Program-made: the position numbers and the translations under genes
Notes under the pieces: model-generated
What the model saw: the letters and a program-made list of their open reading frames with translations, nothing else
The model's database searches: none
What the model was told of the DNA's origin: nothing
Part shown: positions 45,920 to 54,234 of the stretch, in pieces
Position numbering within the stretch: the first letter of the stretch is position 1
How the letters are laid out: every line of letters begins with the position of its first letter
NCBI RefSeq assembly: GCF_004123145.1
Contig: NZ_SDKC01000001.1
Span: forward strand, 688,001 to 752,000
DNA length: 64,000 nt
From: Blautia faecicola
Lineage (GTDB): Bacteria; Bacillota; Clostridia; Lachnospirales; Lachnospiraceae
Direction of reading: 5' to 3'

Positions 45920-47512
45920 ATGGGCAGTTATCTGAATCCGGGAAATTTTTCATTTCGTGGAAGTCTTCGTTCGAAAATATATGTAGACAAAAGTGAATTG
46001 ATCGCAAAGACAAATGAAGCTCTTTGCACAGAACAGAGGTATATCTGTGTGAGCCGTCCGAGAAGATTTGGCAAATCAATGGCAGCGAATATGCTTGCTG
46101 CATACTATGATCGCAGTGAAAATATAGAAGAACTGTTTCGGAATCTTGCAATCAGCAAAGACAGTTCCTACAAAGAAAATCTGAATCAATACGATGTGAT
46201 AAAAATTAATATGCAGGAATTTTTGAGTATGTCAGGGACAATGGAAGAGATGCTGGAAATGCTGAAAAAATATCTTGTATTGGATTTTGAGGAAACTTAT
46301 CCGCAAGTGCGTTTTCGGGATGAAAAAAATCTGATTCAGGTAATGAAAGATGTATTTTCTTATACCAGATGTCCTTTTGTAATTTTGATTGATGAGTGGG
46401 ATTGTCTGTTCCGGGAATATAAACAGGATAGAGAAGCACAGAAAAAGTATCTGGACTTTTTACGGGCGTGGCTCAAGGACAAAGATTATGTTGCACTGGC
46501 TTACATGACTGGTATTCTGCCGATCAAGAAATATGGTTCTCATTCGGCATTAAATATGTTTACAGAATATTCCATGACGGATCCCGGTGAGCTGGCAGAG
46601 TATTTTGGCTTTACCGAACAGGAAGTGGCGGTTCTGTGCGAAAAATATGGAATGAGTTTTGAAGATGCAAAAACATGGTATGATGGCTATCGATTAATTG
46701 CCCATCGACAGACGGGAAATGAATGCTATTCCATGTACAGCCCCAAGTCGGTTGTGGAAGCCATGCTGCGTCATAAGTTTGGAACCTACTGGAACCAGAC
46801 GGAGACATATGAAGCACTAAAAATCTATATCCAGATGGATATGGACGGCTTAAAGGACTCCGTGGTTCGCATGCTTGCGGGAGAATCTGTCCCCATTAAT
46901 ATCGGAACATTCAGCAACGATATGACTACCTTTGCAACGAAAGACGATGTGCTGACTCTGCTGGTGCATCTGGGATATCTGACCTATGACAGTGTGGATG
47001 GAACCGTAAGTATACCAAATAAAGAGGTTTCCCGGGAATATGTAAATGCCATCAGCACCATGAACTGGCATGGCGTGGCAGAGTCCGTGGAATCCTCCCG
47101 TAAATTACTGGAAGCACTGTGGAACATGGATGCAGATGCGGTTGCAGAGGGAATCGAGAAAGCACATGAGGAAATTTCTATTCTTCAATATAACGATGAA
47201 AATTCCCTGAGTTGTACGATTCAGCTCGCCTTTTATTTTGCAAGGGAATACTATACTATGATTCGGGAAATGCCAGCGGGAAAGGGATTTGCTGATATAT
47301 GTATGATTCCGAGAAAGAAGCATTCTGACAAACCGGCTGTCGTGATCGAACTGAAATGGAATAAGAGCGCAGTTGGAGCGATAGAGCAGATCAAAGAAAA
47401 ACAGTATGTGAATGCGTTAAAAGAGTATCAGGGGAATTTGCTGCTTGCAGGAATTAATTATAATAAGATGACTAAAAAACATGAATGCGTGATTGAAACC
47501 ATGCAAAAGTAA
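45920..47512 (+). CDS. AAA-ATPase-like / PD-(D/E)XK nuclease protein, copy 3
   Basis: A 530-residue paralogue of the gene at 34265: same length, same promoter, SRPRRFGKS and ILIDEWD motifs and C-terminal GFADICMIP / VVIELKWNKS. The first 180 residues are only about two-thirds identical to copy 1, then residues about 204-419 are almost the same at DNA level, then the ends diverge again. This mosaic is a sign of gene conversion or of recombination between duplicates. ATG follows GGGGAGG. Function unknown. Confidence 0.85.
   Translation: MGSYLNPGNFSFRGSLRSKIYVDKSELIAKTNEALCTEQRYICVSRPRRFGKSMAANMLAAYYDRSENIEELFRNLAISKDSSYKENLNQYDVIKINMQEFLSMSGTMEEMLEMLKKYLVLDFEETYPQVRFRDEKNLIQVMKDVFSYTRCPFVILIDEWDCLFREYKQDREAQKKYLDFLRAWLKDKDYVALAYMTGILPIKKYGSHSALNMFTEYSMTDPGELAEYFGFTEQEVAVLCEKYGMSFEDAKTWYDGYRLIAHRQTGNECYSMYSPKSVVEAMLRHKFGTYWNQTETYEALKIYIQMDMDGLKDSVVRMLAGESVPINIGTFSNDMTTFATKDDVLTLLVHLGYLTYDSVDGTVSIPNKEVSREYVNAISTMNWHGVAESVESSRKLLEALWNMDADAVAEGIEKAHEEISILQYNDENSLSCTIQLAFYFAREYYTMIREMPAGKGFADICMIPRKKHSDKPAVVIELKWNKSAVGAIEQIKEKQYVNALKEYQGNLLLAGINYNKMTKKHECVIETMQK
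46531..47177 (+). repeat. Long direct repeat, right copy
   Basis: Matches 34876-35522 with very few differences. Together the pair brackets AAA copy 2 and jetABCD. Confidence 0.85.
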
Positions 47513-47516
47513 AAAT

Positions 47517-47562
47517 AAGTCTCATGTCTGTGCTGTAGAGGTGGCAGGCATGGGACTTTTTG
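47517..47562 (+). terminator. Terminator after AAA copy 3
   Basis: AAGTCTCATGTCTG pairs with CAGGCATGGGACTT (some G-T), followed by T5. Related in sequence to the one after copy 2. Confidence 0.75.
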
Positions 47563-47606
47563 AAAAAGACAGACCGGCATTGCAAGTAGATTATCATGAA
47601 AAAGCT

Positions 47607-47652
47607 CCCCGCAACCACAAAGTTGCGTAATAGTTGGTAGCGCAACACGGGG
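47607..47652 (+). other. Structured leader with alternative stems
   Basis: CCCCG/CGGGG closes the structure. Inside, GTTGCG can pair either with CGCAAC downstream or with the GCAAC upstream, so two helices exclude each other. It lies 47 bases before the HTH gene start. Confidence 0.45.
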
Positions 47653-47698
47653 AAAATCCGTATGATGGAGGTACAAAATCAGAAAGGAGAGTGTTCCA

Positions 47699-48055
47699 AT
47701 GAAATTGAATTTTATTTTCGTCCTGCTCAACATTTGCTTATGGATATTTCTTGTGGTGGTAGCGGGGTATGTGGTTTATCTGGTGATCAAGGCGCTCAGA
47801 AAATACACAAGGTCGGTGCCGGTGAGAAAGGAAAAGGCGGAAAATGCAAAAACGCTTGGGGAGGTTCTGAAACAACATCGCTTGAACTGTAAAATGACGC
47901 AGGAATTTGTCGCAGAAACATTAGGTGTCAGCCGACAGGCGGTTTCCAAGTGGGAAAGCGGAGCCTCGGCACCGAGTACCACGAATCTGATGGCGCTTGC
48001 GAAGGTGTTCGATGTTTCAGCGGAAGAACTTCTGAAGGAAACACAGAAGAATTAA
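47699..48055 (+). CDS. Membrane-anchored XRE-type HTH regulator
   Basis: A 118-residue protein: N-terminal membrane helix (about residues 5-32), a basic linker, and a C-terminal XRE helix-turn-helix (LGEVLKQHRLNCKMTQEFVA, LGVSRQAVSKWESGASAP) from about 50 to 105. Having the DNA-binding domain after a membrane anchor is unusual; most XRE proteins place it first. ATG follows AAAGGAGAG. Target and ligand unknown. Confidence 0.82.
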   Translation: MKLNFIFVLLNICLWIFLVVVAGYVVYLVIKALRKYTRSVPVRKEKAENAKTLGEVLKQHRLNCKMTQEFVAETLGVSRQAVSKWESGASAPSTTNLMALAKVFDVSAEELLKETQKN

Positions 48056-48124
48056 AAGGTTACTGGGTACGGGGTGAGCAGTAACATTAAGACAAAATTA
48101 AGAAGAACAGGCACTTGTCTGGCG

Positions 48125-48153
48125 TTGAGATTCGCAGGAATCTGTACTATAAT
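48125..48153 (+). promoter_or_regulatory. Promoter of the nitroreductase gene
   Basis: TTGAGA, 17 bases, TATAAT, 48 bases upstream of the start codon. Confidence 0.8.
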
Positions 48154-48200
48154 AGGCATCAGAAAAAAACAATGAAAATGGGACAAAGGAGGATTTTACC

Positions 48201-48722
48201 ATGAACAATGAAGTATTGAAAGCAATGAAAACCCGCAGAAGCATCCGCAAATACAAACCGGAGCAGATCACAGACGAGCAGCTGGATGCGATCCTGGAAG
48301 CCGGAACATATGCGGCTACTGGAATGGGAAAACAGTCTCCGGTGATCGTGGTAGTGCAGAAACCGGAACTGATCGCAAAACTTTCGAAGATGAACGCGGC
48401 TGTGATGGGAAGCAGCAATGATCCGTTCTACGGTGCACCGACGGTTCTGATCGTACTCGCAGATCCGGAGATCGGAACTTATCATGAGGACGGTTCTCTG
48501 GTTATGGGCAACCTGATGCTGGCAGCTCATGCGGTAGGCGTGGATTCCTGCTGGATCCACCGGGCAAAAGAAGAATTTGAGAGTGCAGAGGGAAAAGAAC
48601 TCTTAAAAGAGTGGGGACTTCCGGAAAATCTGGTCGGCATCGGACACTGCATCCTTGGATATCGTGACTGTGAATACCCGGAAGCAAAAGAAAGAAAAGC
48701 GAACTATATTGTCAGAGTATAG
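48201..48722 (+). CDS. Nitroreductase-family flavoprotein
   Basis: A 173-residue FMN-dependent oxidoreductase. The N-terminal RRSIRKYKPEQI is the FMN-phosphate binding signature, GTYAATGMGKQSP follows, and the C-terminal half has the SCWIHRAKEEF and IGHCILGY segments. Such enzymes reduce nitro groups or quinones with NAD(P)H; physiological substrate unknown. ATG follows AAAGGAGG. Single gene with its own promoter. Confidence 0.9.
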   Translation: MNNEVLKAMKTRRSIRKYKPEQITDEQLDAILEAGTYAATGMGKQSPVIVVVQKPELIAKLSKMNAAVMGSSNDPFYGAPTVLIVLADPEIGTYHEDGSLVMGNLMLAAHAVGVDSCWIHRAKEEFESAEGKELLKEWGLPENLVGIGHCILGYRDCEYPEAKERKANYIVRV

Positions 48723-48894
48723 TCGGTTTCTGTTCTTCTTCCAATCTGAAACTTTTTGCGTTTTTTTCTGTTAGTCGTGACTTTATCTGGTAAGCGTGGT
48801 AGAATAACAAGTATTCTGTGGGTGAGGAGTCCCGCAGGGCATTTTGAGAGAAAATGTCGGAAAAGTTAAAAGAAAGAGAGTGGAAAAGACGCAG

Positions 48895-50268
48895 ATGAAT
48901 AAGAAAAGAAGCGCATTTTCAGGGAAAATCGGCTATGTCCTGTCGGCGGCCGGTGCGTCTGTCGGACTGGGAAATATTTGGAGATTCCCGTATCTGGCGG
49001 CGAAGTATGGAGGAGGAATTTTCCTGCTGGTGTATGTCATACTGGCACTGACCTTCGGGTATACTATGATCGTTGCGGAGTCTGCCCTTGGACGTATGAC
49101 AAGAAAAAGTCCGGTGGGGGCATTTCGAAGCTTTGCAAAGGGAAAAAAAGTGGGCTGGCTCAGCTTCGGCGGCTGGATCAACGCAATCATTCCGGTACTG
49201 ATCGTACCGTATTATTCTGTAATCGGTGGATGGGTAGTCAAATATCTGTTTGAGTATATCAGAGGAAATGGCAGCAAACTGGCGGAAGACGGATACTTCT
49301 CCGGTTTTATCTCAAACGGAGGTGCTACAGAAATCTGTTTTGTGATCTTCTGTATGTTCACCCTGGTGATCATCTACGCAGGTGTACAGAATGGTATCGA
49401 ACGTGTGTCAAAGATCATGATGCCGATTCTGATCGTTCTGTCCGTGATCATCGCGATTTATTCGGTCACAAGACCGGGAGCTATCGAAGGTGTGAAATAT
49501 TTCCTCGTACCGAATGTGAAAAACTTCTCCTGGATGACGGTAGTGGCAGCCATGGGACAGATGTTCTATTCCCTGTCCATCGCCATGGGTATCCTGGTAA
49601 CCTTTGGTTCTTATATGAGAAAAGATACCTCCATCGAAGATTCCACAAGAAACGTGGAAATCTTTGATACCGCGATTGCGATGATGGCAGGTCTGATGAT
49701 CATCCCGGCGGTCTTCGCATTCTCCGGCGGCGATCCGGATACCCTGCAGGCAGGTCCGTCTCTGATGTTTATCACGATCCCGAAAGTATTTGCCAACATG
49801 GGATTCGGAACCGCAGTCGGTATCCTGTTCTTCGTGCTGGTGTTGTTTGCAGCAGTGACAAGTTCTATCGCCCTGACAGAGAGTGCGGTATCTACTTTCG
49901 AGGACGAACTTGGCTGGGGAAGAAAGAAAGCAACCGTACTGACCGGTGTGATCATGATCGCCCTGGGAACCCTGTCCTGTCTGGGATATGGTCCGCTGGA
50001 TTTTGTAAAGATCATCGGCATGCAGTTTTTGGATTTCTTTGACTTCCTGACGAACTCCGTCATGATGCCGATCGCAGCCCTGATGACCAGCCTTCTGGTA
50101 TCCCGGGTGATCGGTGTGGACAAGATCGAAGAAGAGATCCGCCACGGCGAGAGCGCCTTCCGCAGAAAGAAAATCTTTGTAATCATGATCAAATACCTGT
50201 GCCCGATCTTTGCTTTGATCATTCTGGCAAGCTCCGTGGCCAATGCATTTGGATGGATATCTATGTAA
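48895..50268 (+). CDS. Sodium-dependent transporter, SNF/NSS family
   Basis: A 457-residue symporter with about eleven to twelve membrane helices. The N-terminus GKIGYVLSAAGASVGLGNIW and RFPYLAAKYGGGIF is the Na1/Na2 site signature of the neurotransmitter:sodium symporter family (as in LeuT, MhsT). Substrates are usually amino acids; none is identified. The ATG at 48895 is preferred to earlier in-frame codons, with a modest GGAAAAG site. A small hairpin (48816-48838) lies in the leader. Single-gene unit. Confidence 0.88.
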   Translation: MNKKRSAFSGKIGYVLSAAGASVGLGNIWRFPYLAAKYGGGIFLLVYVILALTFGYTMIVAESALGRMTRKSPVGAFRSFAKGKKVGWLSFGGWINAIIPVLIVPYYSVIGGWVVKYLFEYIRGNGSKLAEDGYFSGFISNGGATEICFVIFCMFTLVIIYAGVQNGIERVSKIMMPILIVLSVIIAIYSVTRPGAIEGVKYFLVPNVKNFSWMTVVAAMGQMFYSLSIAMGILVTFGSYMRKDTSIEDSTRNVEIFDTAIAMMAGLMIIPAVFAFSGGDPDTLQAGPSLMFITIPKVFANMGFGTAVGILFFVLVLFAAVTSSIALTESAVSTFEDELGWGRKKATVLTGVIMIALGTLSCLGYGPLDFVKIIGMQFLDFFDFLTNSVMMPIAALMTSLLVSRVIGVDKIEEEIRHGESAFRRKKIFVIMIKYLCPIFALIILASSVANAFGWISM

Positions 50269-50283
50269 GAGGATAAAAATGAG

Positions 50284-50326
50284 AAAGTCGTTGTTTTCAG
50301 ATAAACTGAGAATAGCGGCTTTTTTC
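50284..50326 (+). terminator. Terminator of the SNF transporter gene
   Basis: AAAGTCGTTGTTTTCAG and CTGAGAATAGCGGCTTT form a stem with several G-T pairs, followed by T6. Confidence 0.7.
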
Positions 50327-50419
50327 ATATGGTTAATCGGAAGTATGGCAGTTTTTTAGAGTAACATTTCTCAGATAAAAGGAAAGAAATATATTTGTTC
50401 GGTATTACAGATTCATTAG

Positions 50420-50449
50420 TTGACTGGCAGAGATGATATTCTATATAAT
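50420..50449 (+). promoter_or_regulatory. Promoter of the HEAT-repeat gene
   Basis: TTGACT, 18 bases, TATAAT. Confidence 0.75.
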
Positions 50450-50534
50450 GTAATTATATATACGGAAAATGAATTTGCGGGTTGTTAGAATCCTGAGCGA
50501 TTTTTCAAACATGTGTGGAGATGAGGGAAGAGCC

Positions 50535-51212
50535 ATGAGGTGGAAAAATAAGAAACAGAAACTGCAATATATTGAAAAAATATGTGAAGACAATGATCAA
50601 GCGATAAAACAAAAACTCCCGGTTCTTTTAGAACTTTCACAGGATAAGAACCCGGAAGTCAGGGGAATGCTGGCGGAAAATCTGGTGTTGTTTGATTGCG
50701 AAGAAACAGAGGAAATCTTATACAACATGTTATCAGATCAGAACCGAATGGTCCGCCTGGAAGCAGTGGATTCGATTGGCGTTGGAAGGAGCCGGAAATC
50801 AATCGAGAAAGTTGCCACTATGTTGAGTGGGCAATGGTCTCTGATTCGTATGTATGCCGTACTATCGCTGTTTGACCTGCTTACGAATGCTTTCGGAGCA
50901 AATGAGGAGGCTTTTAAGCAGTATCGGGAAATAAAAGAGAAGCATTTTTCTATGGAGAACAATCCAAGGGTATTATTGGCTTACTATAGAAATGAATATT
51001 ATATGGATCATAAAACGGGATTGTCTTTGTTGGAAAATTTTTATACGGATGCGATGGATCAAGAGAGATATGATCTGATATGGACGGTATTACATGTATT
51101 GGAAGAAATAAAAAACGAAGAGAACCAGACCGAATTGCAACGGATTATAAGTTATAAAAAAGAAAAACTTCTTCCCGTTCAGATTGCGTTTATAGAGGAA
51201 ATGGAGAAGTGA
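50535..51212 (+). CDS. HEAT-repeat protein
   Basis: A 225-residue helical protein. Residues about 30-120 hold HEAT-like pairs of helices (LPVLLELSQDKNPEVRGMLA, MLSDQNRMVRLEAVDSIG, MLSGQWSLIRMYAVLSLFDL). HEAT arrays bind protein partners; no catalytic motif is visible. ATG at 50535 follows GAGGGA. It starts a set of low-GC genes of unknown role (50.5-53.8 kb) that may include immunity-like proteins, by size and absence of known domains only. Confidence 0.75.
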   Translation: MRWKNKKQKLQYIEKICEDNDQAIKQKLPVLLELSQDKNPEVRGMLAENLVLFDCEETEEILYNMLSDQNRMVRLEAVDSIGVGRSRKSIEKVATMLSGQWSLIRMYAVLSLFDLLTNAFGANEEAFKQYREIKEKHFSMENNPRVLLAYYRNEYYMDHKTGLSLLENFYTDAMDQERYDLIWTVLHVLEEIKNEENQTELQRIISYKKEKLLPVQIAFIEEMEK

Positions 51213-51308
51213 ATACTGTCATACGGATCATGAAGAAGGTGCTCCGATGGCATAGCTGTTAAAAGTGAAAAATTATGAATAACAGGAAGAGTGTAATTCT
51301 TCCGGAAG

Positions 51309-52493
51309 ATGATATACAAAATGAGAAGATTATGGACACATAAAAACTGGGATACGTACTTTAAAGAACCCAGAAGAGAAGGAATTCGTCTGAGATTTGA
51401 AAAAGATGTTTGTCCAGAGATAAGGGAAGAATGTATACAGTTTGTACAATGGCTAAGAAAAGAATATCAATTTCCCATGCGTGTAGTAATTTATGTGAAG
51501 AGCGCTGAACAAATCAAAGCGTTGAATGGAGAAATGGTGTCGGCGACGTTTTTTGGACCATATGATCTGATGCAGGAGCCATACATAAAAGTTGCTACAG
51601 GTGATTATGAAGAAAATGCTGAAAGATGGGGAAAAGAGGATGCTTTGAGAGCAAATTTATGTTCCATAGCGCATGAACTTACCCATTACTATCAATGGAT
51701 CAAAAGGCATGAGGAATGGGCTTCTGGGGAGCGGACAGATTATTTCGAGCGTCAGGCACTTTATTATGCAGAGAAGATTGTGGAAGATTATGAAGAGGAA
51801 ACCAATGATTTTTTTGCAGTCAGGGATGGATTTGTATTTGCTGCGATTCATTATCCGTGGGACAGATATGATGCAATTGTGATACAGGATGAGAAGGATG
51901 GCTGCTATCAGGAGACAGACATACCTGTTCATACGGAAGAAGAATACATCCGATATATAAAGGAAAAGCAGATAAAAAGCGCGGAAATAAGAAAGGAAAA
52001 TCTTTCATTTTTGAAAAAATGTCCATCGTTAAGGAATCTGAGTATCTATGGAGGAAAGCGGACTTCCATAGAACATATAGAAGAATTGCCAGATTTGCAG
52101 TGTTTATTTTTATCTTATGCAAGGAACCTGAGTGATATCAGTGCGCTGGAAAAAGTAAAGAAGACACTGAAATTACTGTACATAGACCATTGCCCGAAAA
52201 TTGAAGATTATACAGTGTTGGAGAAATTGGAGAATCTTCAGACATTGATGATTTATGGAAGTAACAAGATTTCCGATATTCACTTTATCAGAGAAATAAA
52301 GAGCCTGAAGAGATTTTGGTTCAGCGTCAATATAGCGGATGGAGATCTGACTCCATGTCTGGAATTAGAAGAAGCAGCATGCCTGATTAACCGGAAACAC
52401 TATAATCTAAAAGAGAAAGACTTACCGAAAAATGATGAATGTTCGTTTGGAAGCGAAGAGATAGACGAATGGATGAGAGCAGAGTTGTACTGA
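51309..52493 (+). CDS. Predicted zincin metallopeptidase fused to leucine-rich repeats
   Basis: A 394-residue protein. The first 170 residues carry SIAHELTHYYQW with HELTH (HExxH zinc motif, about residues 123-127) and a downstream YFERQALYYAEK helix with Glu that could be the third ligand, as in small zincins. Residues about 225-370 are four to six leucine-rich repeats (LSFLKKCPSLRNLSIYGG, LPDLQCLFLSYA). No signal peptide, so cytosolic. ATG with weak ribosome site GGAAGATGATATACAAA. Target unknown; the architecture is unusual. Confidence 0.7.
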   Translation: MIYKMRRLWTHKNWDTYFKEPRREGIRLRFEKDVCPEIREECIQFVQWLRKEYQFPMRVVIYVKSAEQIKALNGEMVSATFFGPYDLMQEPYIKVATGDYEENAERWGKEDALRANLCSIAHELTHYYQWIKRHEEWASGERTDYFERQALYYAEKIVEDYEEETNDFFAVRDGFVFAAIHYPWDRYDAIVIQDEKDGCYQETDIPVHTEEEYIRYIKEKQIKSAEIRKENLSFLKKCPSLRNLSIYGGKRTSIEHIEELPDLQCLFLSYARNLSDISALEKVKKTLKLLYIDHCPKIEDYTVLEKLENLQTLMIYGSNKISDIHFIREIKSLKRFWFSVNIADGDLTPCLELEEAACLINRKHYNLKEKDLPKNDECSFGSEEIDEWMRAELY

Positions 52494-52516
52494 AATACAA
52501 TGAAGGGATACCAGCC

Positions 52517-52903
52517 ATGAATAAAGAGACAGAAGTGGAAATTATAAAGAAATTCATTGTGAAAAACAAACAGGAGAGAATTATCTGGAAATTACAAAAT
52601 GCCAAAAAACGAAAAAAGGTGTTCTGGCATTTTGATCATCCGGATATTTTCAAAAAAGAGATTTTATATCCGTCAACCTACAAGGATGCGGAGCATTTGG
52701 AAAAAGTATTATATGAAATGAGTGGGACGAGGGAATGTTATGTTATAGGTGAATGTTACATAGGAACCATGCAGTTACGCCAGGCATGCGAAGAAGCCTG
52801 GCAAGGGGGAATTTGTATCATATATTGTGGAAACGGAATCGGATACTATCAGGGAGAACAGGAATATGGAGCACCACCGAGATTTCTGTTACATGCATTG
52901 TAA
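52517..52903 (+). CDS. Unrecognised small protein
   Basis: A 128-residue protein, basic at the N-terminus (KQERIIWKLQNAKKRKK) and with CYVIGECYIGTMQLRQACEE and a glycine-rich IIYCGNGIGYYQGEQEYG later. ATG 52517 follows GAAGGGA. I do not recognise it. It sits 23 bases after the zincin-LRR gene and may belong to it. Confidence 0.6.
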   Translation: MNKETEVEIIKKFIVKNKQERIIWKLQNAKKRKKVFWHFDHPDIFKKEILYPSTYKDAEHLEKVLYEMSGTRECYVIGECYIGTMQLRQACEEAWQGGICIIYCGNGIGYYQGEQEYGAPPRFLLHAL

Positions 52904-52931
52904 AAATATCGGGAGTCGATGAAAAGGATAA

Positions 52932-53318
52932 ATGCTGGATGAAAATAAAAAAAATACGTTGGTTTATAAAATACGTGTGTGGGCAATTTTATATCTGGGA
53001 GTGATTCAGACATTGAACTATATTGTCCTTGGAGTAAAGATGAGAGGTGAAGGGGCGGCATTGCGAACAATCTGTGTGCTGGGAGGATTATCGTGTGGTT
53101 TATTTGTGCATTTAGTGCGCAATGATTTTCAGAGAGATTCGCGTGGTAATGGGCTGCTTACGGAAATTGTAACTTATCTAGGAGCTATTCTGGCGATAGG
53201 GGAATATTTATCGGAGTTTGGAATGGTAATAGCAGGAGGAATAGAAACAATAATCCTGTTACTTGGAATTGTAGCAGTTTTACAGAATCAAAAAAATATT
53301 AATGACGGGAAAAAATAA
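52932..53318 (+). CDS. Small membrane protein, unrecognised
   Basis: A 128-residue protein with four likely membrane helices (about 15-33, 43-62, 76-93, 100-118) and charged ends. ATG 52932 follows AAAGGATAA. No family recognised; next in the run of small genes. Confidence 0.6.
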   Translation: MLDENKKNTLVYKIRVWAILYLGVIQTLNYIVLGVKMRGEGAALRTICVLGGLSCGLFVHLVRNDFQRDSRGNGLLTEIVTYLGAILAIGEYLSEFGMVIAGGIETIILLLGIVAVLQNQKNINDGKK

Positions 53319-53368
53319 AGAGGAAGAACTGTGAGCGTGGTGATAGACAGGGGATATAGGGAGTGGGG

Positions 53369-53824
53369 ATGATGCGATTCATATATGATGAAAACAGAAA
53401 AAAGCTTATTATAAATCATGAAAATACAATGTTCAAAACATATACAGAAATTATTGGTAAATATTCAGTATTGTTCAAACAGTATGAGTGTGATCTGAAA
53501 ATCAGTATATCCTGGAGTGATTTCAAGGTCAAAAGTTCTGACTGCCGATTGCCGTTTCATACGGGTTATTCCTGCTATATATCCTGTGAAGTTCAAAAAG
53601 AAGGAAAGACAGTACGGGTAAAGGATACGGAGGGAGAGGTAAAGTATTATTCGGTGGAGGTTGTATGGCAGATTTCGTCAATTGAAAGGGGAAGTTTGCT
53701 AAAGGAGAAGCGTTTTTTCAAGCCAGTAGTCGAACTTTATACAGATATAGATGAGGTTGAAGAGGATATGCGAGGATTACTTCAATTGCTGGATAAATTT
53801 CCAATGATGACAAATATGGATTAA
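53369..53824 (+). CDS. Unrecognised small soluble protein
   Basis: About 151 residues, mostly beta-strand-like (MRFIYDENRKKLIINHENTM, VQKEGKTVRVKDTEGEVKYY) with a helical acidic end. Start is between ATG at 53369 and the next codon; GGGAG lies just upstream. No family recognised. It ends before a long hairpin terminator. Confidence 0.55.
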   Translation: MMRFIYDENRKKLIINHENTMFKTYTEIIGKYSVLFKQYECDLKISISWSDFKVKSSDCRLPFHTGYSCYISCEVQKEGKTVRVKDTEGEVKYYSVEVVWQISSIERGSLLKEKRFFKPVVELYTDIDEVEEDMRGLLQLLDKFPMMTNMD

Positions 53825-53840
53825 CGGAAGAAAAAAGAAT

Positions 53841-53897
53841 ATGATTTACAAAAAAAGATACTGTGGCTGAGCTATGGTATTTTTTTTTGTAAATCAT
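53841..53897 (+). terminator. Long hairpin terminator
   Basis: ATGATTTACAAAAAAAGATA pairs with TATTTTTTTTTGTAAATCAT. A-rich and T-rich on both strands. Confidence 0.75.
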
Positions 53898-53908
53898 GAA
53901 AATTGGCA

Positions 53909-53990
53909 TTGACAACTATAGTTGTCAATGATAGAATAAACACAAGTTAAATGACAAATAAAGTTGTCAAAATGACAAGAATACAAGTCA
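53909..53990 (+). promoter_or_regulatory. Autoregulated promoter with three operator palindromes
   Basis: TTGACA, 17 bases, TAGAAT (53909-53937) overlaps a perfect palindrome TTGACAACTATAGTTGTCAA. Two more sites follow: TGACAAATAAAGTTGTCA (53952-53969) and TGACAAGAATACAAGTCA (53973-53990). Their centres are 42 and 21 bases apart, four and two helical turns, so a repressor could bind all on one face. The HTH gene starts 28 bases downstream. Confidence 0.8.
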
Positions 53991-54018
53991 AAACAGAAAC
54001 AAGAAAGGAGAAGCAGAT

Positions 54019-54234
54019 ATGCCGCTGGAAAACAGGTTAAAGGAACATCGCGCCAGACTTGGCATCAATCAGGCGGATATGGGAAAACGGGCAGGAGTGT
54101 CCCGGCAGACGATCAGTCTGATCGAGCGGGGGGATTATTCACCGTCGGTAACGCTGGCGCTGAAGCTGGCAAAGATCTGTCAGGTAACCGTGGAAGATAT
54201 TTTCAGCTATACGGAGGAAGAGAATGATGAATAA
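54019..54234 (+). CDS. Small XRE-family HTH regulator
   Basis: A 71-residue protein made almost only of an XRE helix-turn-helix (RARLGINQADMGKRAGVSRQ, TISLIERGDYSPSVTLAL, KLAKICQVTVEDIFSY), of the YgzD/YozG size class. ATG follows AAAGGAGAAGC. It overlaps the DUF3169 gene and is the best candidate for binding the palindromes just upstream. Probably a repressor of its own operon. Confidence 0.88.
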   Translation: MPLENRLKEHRARLGINQADMGKRAGVSRQTISLIERGDYSPSVTLALKLAKICQVTVEDIFSYTEEENDE

